NCBI GenBank assembly: GCA_964059195.1
Contig: CAXKWD010000006.1
Location: 16,578,129-16,642,128, forward strand
Origin: Ectobius pallidus
Lineage: Eukaryota > Arthropoda > Insecta > Blattodea > Ectobiidae
Length of the DNA: 64,000 nucleotides
Direction: 5' to 3'
Shown: positions 24,395 through 35,659 of the stretch, in pieces
How positions within the stretch are numbered: position 1 is the stretch's first letter
How the letters are laid out: every line of letters begins with the position of its first letter
Notes under the pieces: generated by a model
The model's database searches: none
Seen by the model: only the letters and a program-made list of their open reading frames with translations
Told to the model about the DNA's origin: nothing
Program-made: the position numbers and the translations under genes

Positions 24395-25202
24395 TAGGGC
24401 TCAGACTATTAGGTAAATACATATATTTTTTGCTACTACTCATGATTTCTGGACTTTGTCAAAGTTCCGGTTGGGACCTTTGGATCCAAAATACTGAGTT
24501 GCATATCACATTAAAAAATATATTTTTTTCATATTTCTTATTTCAATAAATATTTTTGGAAACTTAATTTTTTTTTAATATTTTACCACAAATCACGTTT
24601 ATAAATTAATATTTTGACAGTTTTTGTAAAATTGCGCCATATTTTCAATGTGTTGCGTTGTTATATTGAGTCAATAAATCAGGGCTGATTTGGCCTTTAT
24701 TAGTGAAAATTTCTATTTCCTCTCACACTGCATTACTAAGTTGGAAACAACAAAACAATTGTTGACAGAATCAATAAAAGAAATCAAACACATTGAAAAC
24801 AAACTTAACAAAATCAGTGGTTCAAAAGCAAACAAAATTAAAGAAAAATTCCTGTCATGCCTAAATAAGAATGAAGGGTTACAAGTGGAGCAGATGGAAC
24901 ATCTGACTGTCAGTGTTACATATATGCGAGATGTTGAACGTACATTTTCAAGATACAAGTCTCTGTTCCGTGAAAATCGCCACAGCTTTAAGATGCACAA
25001 CTTAAAATCTACTTTTGTCGTTCACAGCAACAGTTCTACACTTGCTGACTAGAATGACTAGATGAGTAGGCATACCTCTGTAAATATTGGTTAAATAAGT
25101 TAATTAAAATATTTTCATATTTTTAAAACATATTTTCGACTTTTTAAACACATAAAAAATAAATATTTTCGTTCTTATAAGCACCTAAAGGTCCGAGCCC
25201 TA
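24395..25202 (+). mobile_element. hAT element B1, 808-bp internal deletion derivative
   Basis: Termini TAGGGCTCAGACTATTAGGT and the inverse TAGGGCTCGGACCTTTAGGT, flanked by perfect 8-bp direct repeats GTGATGAT (24387-24394 and 25203-25210). It keeps the last part of a transposase ORF but lacks the catalytic region. A sister copy lies at 53808-54484. Confidence 0.92.
24690..25052 (+). pseudogene. hAT transposase C-terminal remnant (dimerisation domain)
   Basis: A 120-codon frame. Residues about 81-113 (VERTFSRYKSLFRENRHSF and following, to STFVVH) are the hAT family C-terminal dimerisation motif; residues 15-60 are charged and helical. Compared with the sister copy at 53.9-54.3 kb, this one lacks about 17 codons after EGLQV and a few codons before the VERTF motif. 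The catalytic aspartates and BED finger are absent, so it cannot be an active transposase. The starting ATG is probably not native. Confidence 0.8.
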
Positions 25203-25398
25203 GTGATGATGAAACGGCTTATAATTACGTGACAATTAAAATGTAATATAGTAGCAATAAAATTATACACATATAGGCCTACAAATCAAGTTAAAATATT
25301 TTTGCTAAAATCACAACTTAATCTTGAAGAAATTCTCGGTACTATAGCAATGTAGGATACACTGACTTATGAGAAAATAGAGTTATTACTAAGTTCTA

Positions 25399-26446
25399 GA
25401 ATGGTACTTTATGAGATTGTGTGGTGGACGAGAAAAGTCTGTCCGTCTGTCCATCCATCCGTGTGCTCATACGGGCAATAACTCAAATACGCTTTATTAG
25501 ATTTTCATGAAACTTGGCATACACATTTATAACGTCCATGGAAAGAATCCTATTGAATTTGGACCAAATCGGTTAGCCGATACCAAAATTACGACTAATT
25601 AACTGTCACATCTATTATAACATAATCTGCGTTCTCCGAAGATCCGAAGCATTTTGACTGACAGCCAATCGAGGACGAGCTCCTGTAACTAATGTAAACA
25701 GAAGAAGTCCAGAAGTATTAGTTCCTGTAAGTAGAAATAATAGGGGAAGTTATTTATTAAAGAGCATGCTTTCATTTCCACAAGTTCTATCCAGCTGGTA
25801 ATTTACATAAGCTTAAATCTTATTATTTGCCCATTTGACAGCATACAAACACAATATTAATTTTATAATGTTTGTAAAATGATACGACATTGCATGGCCC
25901 ACAGTAACCTAAAAATAAAGTTTCACATTGTAGATCGCTTATCCCGGCGATGAATATTTAAACACAGCCGTTGTTGATATAATATTGTTCATTATTTCGT
26001 AATGTACACTATCAATATCTACATTATATTTTCATGTATTTTTTTTAAGCGCTCCTATGCAAGCAATATACCTAATGCAATTCCTGACAGATCGATTTCA
26101 GATTGACTTCAATTCATTCATAATCTATACGGTTGCTTTGAACCTGAAACAAACATATCAGCGAATCTTAAGCCTACACTTACATCATTAATATTATTGC
26201 CAGTGCATTTTGTAAATGTAGACATATTTTAAGAATTTCTTATATCAGTGTATAGAGTATGAATTAAAGTTAAGAACCAAATTTTAGACATTTGTCCTTC
26301 CGCAATTCCTGCTTAATGAATCGATCTGGAGCTTAACTCGGAGATCCATAAGAAAAATAACTCTTCTGCACGTGCCTATCATAGTTGCAATGATCGCTGA
26401 TTAATAAAAGCATTCTGGCACTTTGTTATATCAGTTCACCTGATTC
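25399..26446 (+). repeat. Family Z copy A (one tandem unit)
   Basis: Starts with ATGGTACTTTATGAGATTG, continues with a TCTGTCCGTC-type minisatellite, one tandem unit (ACTCAAATACGCTTTATTAG at 25483) and a long middle, and ends with the block CTGGCACTTTGTTATATCAG. No ORF. Confidence 0.75.
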
Positions 26447-26814
26447 TATTGTTGTTACCTAATAGAAATGTTTTAATCAAACGTAGGCTACGTTCTAAAT
26501 CACTCAAATTACATATGACACTACACTTGATCAACCCAAGCAATCACCACATTAAAATAATGACGTTTCTCTGGAGGGAAGAAAAGACTCTGGGTTGTTT
26601 TAAAGTTTTTTGAATCATTATAATTAGATATTCAGAATTTCTTTAAAATATTCCCGACCTAAATTATAAGAACAGAGGGAGTCAAACACACACTTGCAAT
26701 ATGTAGAGGCCTGCCATCTAGGTGCAGAATTTTGCATCGATGTGGCAGCTGCATAACATTCAAGATGTTAACTGTACAATAACAGTGGGAGCCCGGTCAC
26801 AAAAATCACTGCTT

Positions 26815-27012
26815 AGTGTGCCTCACAGTACTGCATATGACATAACTTGTCTGTCTGTGAGGTAGACCATTAGGGCAATCAGTCATAGGAGAAAAGTTCC
26901 ATCTGGCGCTGTGAATTGAGCTCCGGCTTAGCTCAGTTGGTGGAGCATTGGCGCGAATAGCCAAAGGTCCTGGGTTCAAGTCCCAGTGCCGGAGGAATTT
27001 TTCTCCTATAAT
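26815..27012 (+). repeat. Dispersed repeat carrying a tRNA-like sequence, copy 1
   Basis: A 74-nt tRNA-like core (26921-26994) folds into a 7-bp acceptor (CTCCGGC/GCCGGAG), a D arm, a 5-bp anticodon stem (TTGGC/GCCAA) and a T arm (CTGGG/CCCAG). The anticodon loop GCGAATA would give GAA but has C instead of U at position 33, so I do not call it a functional tRNA. The core is bracketed by inverted ATAGGAGAAAA-type sequences. A second copy in the opposite orientation is at 59.1-59.3 kb. Confidence 0.7.
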
Positions 27013-28476
27013 ATTCTTAATTATATTTATCATGGCTCTGTAATAAAACACATTATTTTCATAAGACACTGCAGTTAGTAGCCTATAATGTACGATATTG
27101 ACCTCATGTATAGCAGACATTTGCATGAGAATGCTAGTTTATGATCCTCCTGTGGGACTTTATTGAATCTAGGAGAGACAACTTAGCCTCATAGAGCTAG
27201 AGAAATCACTTTATGTCCTTCCAAGCTGGCTTACGACAAACATTAGGAAACCTCAACACTTGTCACTCACAAAAGAGGAAAACTGTGAACAAATCTTTCA
27301 TATTATATCACATGTATTGACGACAACTTTGCGTTGTGGCTTTCGTTATTCATTATACGCTTTATGCTGTAAGTATTCGCATTTTGTCGAAATAAATATA
27401 AACCCTATTCTCTGATGTGATGTGGTCTCTTGTATAGGAAGGCCTCTGGATGACTCTTCTCAGTGTCTTCAAATTTGGATTAAATACTCATTAATTGAGC
27501 TTACCTTAACTTATTTTTGCTTTACCTGAAATAGCACATTTTCATTCTGGAGGAGGAAATAAGTATCTTGGAAGTGAAGGATAATAAATATAATACACGA
27601 AATTTTAAAGTTTATACTCCACTTTTTTAAATCACACATAGAAATCTAAAAAATGTTATATGCCGGAATAGCCGGAAAGGTTATTTAAAAGCGTATATAG
27701 TAACGTTTACTCTTTTCCAGTCAATGGTCAGCATATTATGTAAACTAGACCTATGTACTGGTACCAGAGGTGTACATATTCTGATTTTAGATTGCTTGCC
27801 CCTATGTAACTCTGCAACCAGCCACAGCTTTTAACTGTAAGGAAGCAACATTGCAACGATGAAATGAAATACTGTCGCTTTTAGTAACAAGCTCTTCATA
27901 ACCTGGTGGGTTTCACGGGGCCTAAAGAAACTGCAAGGCCTGGCGGAAAGAATATGAAACTGGGTATATAAGTGCAGTGGTAAGTCGTGCAGTTACGTAT
28001 TTGAGGAACTGCAGATGTGTTTAAAATGCAAACAAAAGGAGGATGAAGAAATTTAGCCTGAAGGAAGCCGAGGAGAAACTAAAATTTGGAGTTTGAATTA
28101 TCAATGAACAAAGGTACTAGTCCGGCATGGGAAAAATTTTCAATCATTTTCGAGAAAACATCAAAAAATCAATAATAACACTAACAATAATAAAAATAAT
28201 AAATGTGTTAAGACGTTAAAACGATTTTTTAAGTTTTATCCACCTTTTATTTATCTGCATGATGGATTTCTTCTTCCAGCATGTAGAAAAGCGAGAAAGT
28301 ATTACATACACTTAGCAACTACAGTTGTTTAGCTGATAGGAATGTCGCAAGCTTATTCGGACTTGCATTGGTTGGATTCAACCTATCCCATGCAAGTCTA
28401 AAAAACCTGCCTGCTTGCTAGCTGTGACGCTCGCAACTTGCCTATCTGGCGTTCAAGCAGGAATGGGCAAGCTAAA
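27013..28476. other. Anonymous stretch
   Basis: AT-rich, no gene, repeat terminus or RNA recognised. Confidence 0.4.
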
Positions 28477-28834
28477 ATCGAGATTTGTAAACCTCTGACT
28501 GGTACTTGAACACCCTGATAATCGCATGACAGTAAGTCTGGACTGTACGGAGGATGTTGTTATAGCTCCCACTTGAATCGCTGCAGCAGTTCGGGCGTTT
28601 GGCGGGCCATGTGATGTGTTGCGTTATCGTGCGACAAAATCACACCGGCACTCAATTTTCATCTGCTCGGTAAGCAGAAAAAGGGTCTCGGTTGACGAAG
28701 ATTCCGAATCGATGAGGAGGTGAAAGCAGCTGTCTCCAGGTGGTTACATAGCGCTGGAGTTTTCCGGATTCGAAAAGTTAGTTGACCGTTCCGAGAAATG
28801 TTTACAGTCTCTTGGGGACTATGTGGAAAAGTGA
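28477..28834. pseudogene. Rearranged mariner transposase relic
   Basis: On the minus strand, about 28652 down to 28500, translation gives a SHDNATHH segment, a RFKWEL segment and a HPPYSPDL segment followed by CDY with a frameshift. These are the second and third catalytic-aspartate motifs of mariner transposases. On the plus strand, 28668-28834 gives RFRIDEEVKAAVSRWLHS and, after frameshifts, GDYVEK followed by a stop, the usual mariner C-terminus. In an intact gene these lie on one strand in this order, so the first part appears inverted relative to the second. Both parts are frameshifted and dead. Confidence 0.65.
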
Positions 28835-29516
28835 ATGTACATTGTACGTTCTCATAGCCGTGTTCCGTGTGTAGGTGGTTTCATAAATGGCCATAACTTG
28901 GAAGTGTAACTTACTTTTTGATTTGCCCTCTTATATGTTGTAACGGTCCAGTAAACAATTACATGGTCAGGTTTAGAATATCCATGTTTATCCACTTACT
29001 GAGGTCAGCTTAATGTGATTACTACATGGGAGATCATTTGTCCATGTATAGAGTCAACAGATTTAATTTCTGATAGAACAGAACATGTGGGATTGACAGC
29101 AAGGTAAACACAGTTACATTGTTGTGTACTTCACTAACTACTGGTGGATGAACCCAGGATATTTAAAACATGGTTATCAGCTATTTACAACTTGTTGCTA
29201 TGGACTGAAATTAGTTTGTGAACAAGTGACTGCGTTAACATGCAAACAGACAACTGTTAAACACTGCAATAATATTATCATCGTCCACTGGGTGCTCAGT
29301 CATAAAAGTTATTCTTTCCACAACAAGTAAGTGAACTTTTCTACGATACGCTTTTAGTGTTTTTCATCCAGATTCCGATCATGGTATCATGGTGGAAAGT
29401 CGAAACTCCAGTAATAAGTACCGGCATTCTAACTTACCGCATTCATTACTACACTTCTTACCATGCAAGAAGTAAGTACCACGCAACTGGTTGTGTCTAT
29501 TGGAATAACAACACAC
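28835..29516. other. Anonymous stretch
   Basis: No gene or repeat end recognised between the mariner relic and the hAT element. Confidence 0.4.
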
Positions 29517-29524
29517 GCAATGAG

Positions 29525-30170
29525 TAGAGCTGGGATTTTAGGCTCTAAAAAATTAGTCTTAGGCACCTAAAATAGGCTTTTAAAACAAGTAAATAGGCTT
29601 TTAAAAGAGAAAATAGGCACTTAAAACATGCTTTAAAAATGTGTAAATAGATAGAAAATAGACTTAAAAATATTACAATATACACTAAACAGTAACATAG
29701 TCTTTTTTTAATGCAAGAAACATGGTATACCTATTCCTAACAGACTTTTCTACAAAATTAGGCATCACGAACTATATTCACTTAAACAGATGTTCTTTCA
29801 CTGGTGACTTGACACAGTATTCCTTCTTCCTTAATCCTCCCCCTCCCCCGTCAGTCAGCATTCCTTTAGCTATAATTGTTTGAAATAATCAAGTTTCTGT
29901 GAAACCCCCATCTCTGCTGTTCTGCTTTTCATTGAGGGGTGTCCATTATAAGATTGTAAAAATTGCAGCAGTTGAATTTTATTTTAAATGTACAAAATAT
30001 ATATTTTAGGCACTAGTAAAATAGTCTCTAAAGGTACAAATAGGCATTTTAGGGCACTACAAAACTTTATAAATGTAAGTGATTTATCATGAAATGTCCA
30101 CATATTTAAAAAAATTTCATGTTATTTCATAAGGAACAAAATAGGTATTTACCTTAAAATCCCAGGTCTA
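29525..30170. mobile_element. hAT-type MITE, 646 bp, with TAGGC subterminal repeats
   Basis: Left end TAGAGCTGGGATTTTAGGC and right inverse TAGACCTGGGATTTTAAGG, flanked by GCAATGAG (29517-29524) and GCAATGCG (30171-30178), 7 of 8 identical. AATAGGC/TAGGCAC motifs recur inside both ends. No transposase ORF. Confidence 0.82.
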
Positions 30171-30178
30171 GCAATGCG

Positions 30179-30771
30179 CATTAACAGCTTTTGAGAATCG
30201 CCAGGATAAAATAGTGGCACACTTAGAGCCTAGGCTAACTGATGTGATATGTGAGAAATCTCCAGTTCGTCTTGTTTTTCTGATCTACATTCTTTCCACT
30301 TTTCCGAATATCACAATATCCTATTGAAATATGCGGTTGAGTGACAGGAAACTCGGTATGATGGGACAGAGAACCCAAATATTCCATTATCAACATTTTC
30401 GAACTTCCGGTAAACGGAAGGAACTGAATTATTTCAAAGGGAATATCTAATATATTTTCATATTGTAGAATAACGCTCGTTAAGTGGAAATTTAATGTTG
30501 AAATGCGGAGAAAACAGAAAAGTGTAAATCTCAAGAATAATGCCAGTAAAACACTTCTTCTGTATACTGTGATTTGATTGTCCAAGGAAACAAGTATTTT
30601 GTTTGTTTTGAATTGAGAAAAGTTCAACAGAAGTTGTACAAAAGTTCAAATAAATCAATATAATCAACCACACAATTAATTCAACTAACAAACTAGTCCC
30701 TTATATCAATACATGTTTTGAAATCTAGCTAGCTGTTTGTTTTTGTTAATGAAGATGCATTTTGTTACTAT
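30179..30771. other. Anonymous stretch with a minus-strand open frame
   Basis: A 130-codon minus-strand frame (30235-30627) overlaps a second minus-strand frame at 30458-30691. Neither shows a known domain and both look like chance frames. Confidence 0.3.
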
Positions 30772-31160
30772 ACTAGCTTCGCCAGCGATATGTAATTAAA
30801 ACTTAAGAGCAAAATAGTTATAACATGTTTATTAACACTTACACGCGAATCATTCATCAATCCAAATCGATCTATGTTTGTCCATTGAGGCCTATATGCA
30901 TTATCCCTCTTGAGTCTAGGTTGAAAATTTCAGACGTCTGCGGGCCTTGGCATTATAAACAAATTAATCGACCAGGGTGGGCTTAGAAAATGAAACGATT
31001 TCTTTATTTCCAAATTATGAAAAAATCGGCAAAGCCACCTGCAACTGTTTTCACAAATGAAATGTATTACTGAAGACTAATACTTGGATAGCGAAAAAAT
31101 CACGTTTTCTGCCAGTTTTCACTCATAACTCGCGACGAAAGTGGCTTCGCCCGCGTTATT
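30772..31160 (+). repeat. Family X, diverged solitary copy
   Basis: Shares with the 9.6-12.5 kb array the order CTAGCTTCGCC head, AAAATAGTTATAACATG block, ATTATCCCTCTTGAG, GCGGGCCTTGGCATT and CACGTTTTCTGCCAG. Ends near a second CTTCGCCCGCG; no GACA tail. Confidence 0.7.
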
Positions 31161-31499
31161 AGTTTGACCACTTTTTTCAAATCATTTATTGAACAGCAGA
31201 ATATTTAAAACATTTTTATTAAAAAACTAATTAATGTCCTGTAAAAATTCATATGTTACTTCCAAATGTAACATATGTCGTGTTTCTTACAGAGCTTCTT
31301 TATAAACTATATTAAGAGTCCTACCATTTGGCGCCAAATTGTATACGTGGTTTACACTTCAAACTCTTGAGCAACCCACGTACAGTTGACCGTGTGGAGA
31401 AGCACGGTGTCCGAAGATCGAGTCCTACTACTTCAAATGTTTGTAAGAGATTGAAATCTGAAGGATTTCGCGTACCGAAGAAAACTATGGTGAAAATAA

Positions 31500-32141
31500 A
31501 TAATGAAAAATGAAATGCACGAAAATAAAGCACAATGTGATGCAGTCAAATAATTTTCCCTACGCTCGACATGGAAAATGTAATTTTCTCACTTCACATT
31601 TTGATGTTGTATAAGCGGTCGTATTGCAGGGAAATCTTAAGGGTTTGCCAATGAGTATGCTATATCAGAAGTCGGTAAAATATCCTATTCACTGATAGGT
31701 TATTCATAGCTGTAGGCTTTGTATTAGTTGAGAAAGAGGGATGATTATCAGAGGCCACAATCATCTAAAAGAAGACGAAATGGGATGGAACATTTTCAGT
31801 CCTACGCGCGCAGATATTATGTCCCAGGTTTTTTTGGGAAGGAAAGTATGAAAGTGATATTGAATTTTTTTTTTATTTCAACCCGAAACGGTTGTATGGT
31901 AATATGAGAGTGAGAAATAAAATTTTCTGTAAAGACAATACAATCTTATGTAACCGGAATTTCTTTTTCTCCTTATTTCAACCCCTCCCAGGCATGGTGT
32001 CTACTGAGGGAATAGTTTGAGTGTGATATGTCGCTCCTCCTGATTTCAAGTTGAGGACCTAGAGTTTCAAAATCGAAAGTCCTCCATAAGTTGATTTCAA
32101 ATTACATAATACAAAATCCGGGCGACGCCGGGCCTTTTAAG
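31500..32141 (-). repeat. Family Y copy Y1
   Basis: Carries the family Y GC-rich palindromic head at its right end (CCGGGCGACGCCGGGCC, then AAGCTAGT) and the shared body (AACGGTTGTATGGTAA; GTCCTCCATAAGTTGATTTC). Minus orientation is assigned by taking the GC palindrome as the 5' head. No coding capacity seen. Confidence 0.7.
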
Positions 32142-32439
32142 CTAGTTTATATATATATGAATGCAGCGCCACAAGTATGCGCGTGCGTTGGTATACGATA
32201 TTTAATAGCAGCACATTAATAAATATAAATAGTAGCAGAAGAGACTATAAGAAAATGGCAAAGTGAATGGGAACAAACACCAAAAGAATCTGTGACATAA
32301 ATTCTATTTCCGAACGATTCAAGATCGTCAAAAATCTAAAATAATAATTACACCTAATCTTACTGCCTTCATCACGGAACATGGAAAGATAAGGAAGTAT
32401 CTTCACCGCTTCAAAGTCCCGTTTCATTTATTTCCAAAC

Positions 32440-32765
32440 CTACCTGAGACCACTGGCAACAATACACTGTTGTTATGCGAACTGTGATTTGGATTTGATA
32501 ATTCTGTGTAAAAAGGGATTAAGTATTCTCAAAAACATTTGATTTTTGGCATTTCAAATCAAAATTTTTCAAAATCCTTTCTTAGTGAGCACTTACATTG
32601 TAAACGAAGGTTCTTTCAAAATTCCAAGTCTCTACCTATTATAGGTTTAGGCTCTACGTTGATTCTCTGTCAGATAGGACAAAGCCTTTTATATATATAT
32701 ACTTGCTTAGCTCATTGGGGGCTCCGCTCCCAAACCCCCACTAAGGTTCTCGGGAAGAGTTTTTA
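32440..32765 (+). repeat. Family Y copy Y2, tail part
   Basis: Opposite orientation to Y1. Ends with AAGTCTCTACCTATTATAG, TTGATTCTCTGTCAG and GACAAAGCCTTTTATATAT, followed by a GC-rich palindrome (GGGGGCTCCGCTCCCAAAC). The head is missing. Confidence 0.65.
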
Positions 32766-32839
32766 AAAGATCTATGGGAGATAGAGTTCGTGTATTTAGA
32801 TTGCTGTATTTCCTATTTCTTTTTTGTCACAATAAACAT

Positions 32840-34005
32840 GAAAAAATAAAATCAGGTAAACTGATGTAACAAAGTGCCAGTATGTTGTTGTTTAATCAGT
32901 TATGATTGCAATTATAATATGCAGAATATAAAGAAAGTCAAATTGACCGGTTTCGGGATTTGAACCATTGAACTGCAGAATGTGAGGCCAAGACTTTACC
33001 ATCTCGGCCACCTGGATCTAGTTGTATAAGCGCATGTAGAGCAATAGTGTTATTTGTCATAGCTAACTGTATTTTAACTTCCAAAGCCTTATAAGATCAC
33101 AGTAGAACAATAGGCTATGTTGTCATGATAACTGATTTGCATTTCATAATTTATTTCGAATACGTATATTATCATAAAATAGGCACTAAATTGAGCATTA
33201 CTCCGAAACAGGTCAACCGGTTTTATCCAATATCAACAGACGTCTTCCCATGGGCATTATAAATGTGTATACCAAGTTTCATAAAAACCGGTAAAGCGTA
33301 TTTGAGTTACCGCGTCTTTAAAATAGACACTAAATTGGGTTTTACTCCGGTACCGGTCTACCGATTTGGTCCAATATCAATAGACGTCTTCCCATGTACA
33401 TTATAAATGGGTATACAAAGTTTCGGAAAATTCCAATAAAGCATATTCGAGTTATCGCGACTTCTTTTATATTAACATAAAAGGTACTAAATTGGGCATT
33501 ATTCCGGTACTGGCCAACCGATTTGGTCGAATATCAATAGACATCATTCCGTGGATATTATAAATGCGTATACGAAGTTTCTTAAAAATCATATAAAGCG
33601 TATTTGAGTTATTACGCCTTTAATATAGACACTATATTGGGTTTTACTCCAGTACCGGTCAACAGATTAGGTTCAAATTCAATAGGGTACTTTTCATGGA
33701 CATCAGAAATGAGTATACCAAGTTTCATGGAAATACAATACAGCGTATTTGAGTAATGGCGCCTTTCTAATAACATTTATTAAAATAGGCACTAAATTGG
33801 GCATTACTCCGGCACCGGTGAACCGATTTGGTTCAATATGAATAGGTTTCTTCCCATGGACATTATAAATGTGTTTTCCAAGTTTCATGAAAATCCGAAA
33901 AAGCGTTATTTGATTTATGGCGCGTACAGACACACGGAAAGACAGGCAGACAGACGGACAGATATTTTTTCGTCCCCCACACAATCTCATAAAGTAACTT
34001 ACTGG
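32840..34005 (-). repeat. Family Z copy B (five tandem units and a tRNA-like segment)
   Basis: Minus-strand copy. Its start block lies at 33975-34005 and its end block at 32846-32890. Five tandem units have landmarks at 33298, 33443, 33600, 33745 and 33905 (spacings 145, 157, 145, 160). A minus-strand tRNA-like segment at about 32943-33022 has an A-box-like GTGGCCGAGATGG and a B-box-like GGTTCAAATCCC. Confidence 0.8.
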
Positions 34006-34009
34006 CACT

Positions 34010-34740
34010 TAATAAATGTGGAAGGGTTTGGGATTTTTTCGGAATTTTCCCGTCCGTTGCAAGCTAAAAGGTATCAGTTTGCCAAGTCTAAGTTTTCTAG
34101 ATTAACTGGAAGTGTACATACATTTATGGTGTATTTTATGGGGTAAATTTCAACTGATGTTAATTTAAATGGACACGATACAAGTTGAAACAGCGACTAA
34201 GATTCATGGTATGTAAATATTCAGTTGGGCATTTGCCTTTACGGCCAGGGAAATCATAGAAAAACAGAAGTAAATTTGGTTATAATATGTTGTAAAGAAT
34301 GCTAGACTTCATCTAGGAGTTATGATTAAAGAATATAAATTATAACACAGATAGAAGATAATGCTGTTAATTCTAGACAAAAAAGGTTAATTGGATTGCA
34401 TTAATTATGAACCTGGGAACTCCAGAATGCGAGTCCAAGAGTTACATTCTCGACCACCCCGTTAAGTTTAGGGAAATAACTATTTCAAAACTTTCAGAGC
34501 CCTATGGGAACAGTGTTTGATAATACCGTTTCCATGGAAACCGAGCCCTTTTTCTGTCGTTTTTAGGACTAAAAATTAAACAAATAAACTTTTTTGGAAT
34601 CTTCCTGTGGTTTACGGCCTAAAAGCTATAACCTATGTGTACCAAATTTCAAGTTTCTAGCTCACCTGGAAGTGGGCAAACATTATTGTCAGTGAGTGAG
34701 TGAGTGAGTCAGCCATTTGCCTTTATATTATAGGGATATA
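34010..34740. repeat. Unclassified repeat remnant with GTGA tail
   Basis: Ends with four GTGA units (about 34690-34707) and an AT tail, resembling the microsatellite tails of families X and Y. A weak tRNA-like minus-strand segment is present near 34410-34475. Confidence 0.35.
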
Positions 34741-34763
34741 ATTATGTAGATTAAAACTCGTCC

Positions 34764-34765
<2 letters not shown>

Positions 34766-34822
<57 letters not shown>
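34766..34822. repeat. AT dinucleotide microsatellite
   Basis: Nearly uninterrupted TA repeat of about 55 bp. Confidence 0.9.
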
Positions 34823-34826
<4 letters not shown>

Positions 34827-35025
34827 TATGTAATATAATATATAATGTATTTCATCTCTATGCATGCGTAACTGTACATAAAGATATTTAAAATGTCAAC
34901 GGCATGATTAAGTAATGGTCATGTGGTGACGTCATTTTGCTTACGTCATATTCGGTGAATTTACTGAGAACACCCTACCAGTATTTACGCCTACAATATG
35001 CCTTCACGCACGATCTTCACCTAAA

Positions 35026-35063
35026 CAACCCTGTTCCGCGAACCCCCGTTTGAGAAACACTGC
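35026..35063 (-). mobile_element. Isolated hAT-type terminus
   Basis: On the minus strand the sequence reads CAGTGTTTCTCAAACGGGGG and then TTCGCGGAAC, close to the CAGTGGTTCTCAA...GGGTCGCGG terminus known from many hAT (Charlie-like) elements. No partner terminus was found, so this is a broken copy. Confidence 0.5.
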
Positions 35064-35659
35064 TTGGGAACATCACAGTAGCCTTGGCTACATAACCTCT
35101 TGGTGGTCTTCCAAAGAGAGCTAATGCTTTAACGATATAAAACTGATATACAATATGTTAAAACCTAATATAGCCTTCCTAGGAAATATTCCGATTATTT
35201 CACGAAGTTTTGCCATGGTGAATGCATCGCCATTACTGTGTCACTTTGATTTACGTAAACATATCTGTATTTCACTAACCTGGATTCGATCCAACATCCG
35301 TTTCGAATTCTGCAGTGACTAAACTTCATAGAGCACAGTCTTTTAAAACATAAACACTAACACCGACACCAATTTAAGGCATAACACTCACACGGGAACT
35401 CATTGCATCTTGAATATCGCCATTTGCTTTATGCACTGCAAGACACAAGCGTCATCTGGATTAAAAATTACTATGGAATACGAGTCGTGTATGTCAACTG
35501 TTTCATAAACTTCCCTCCAGTAGCCGGGAGCACCACCCCCATGCAGCCTACAGCCAAGGTCATGGCCTACTGATACAGCTAAAAACCGGTTTCGATATCA
35601 ACCAAAGCCACTGCTGCTTACATCCCACATAACTTTCTCTATCTTAAAAACATGGATAA

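Noticed and set aside
26921..26994. A genuine nuclear tRNA gene (possible anticodon GAA)
   Set aside because: Position 33 is C rather than the near-universal T, and the flanks are repeated at 59.1-59.3 kb, so it is part of a dispersed repeat.
30235..30691. 130-codon minus-strand frame as a gene
   Set aside because: No domain and no supporting exon or repeat homologue; chance frames of this size are expected.
33703..34146. Overlapping 101- and 102-codon frames on both strands
   Set aside because: They lie wholly in the family Z tandem units and minisatellite; similar spurious frames appear at 60.4-60.7 and 62.4-62.7 kb.
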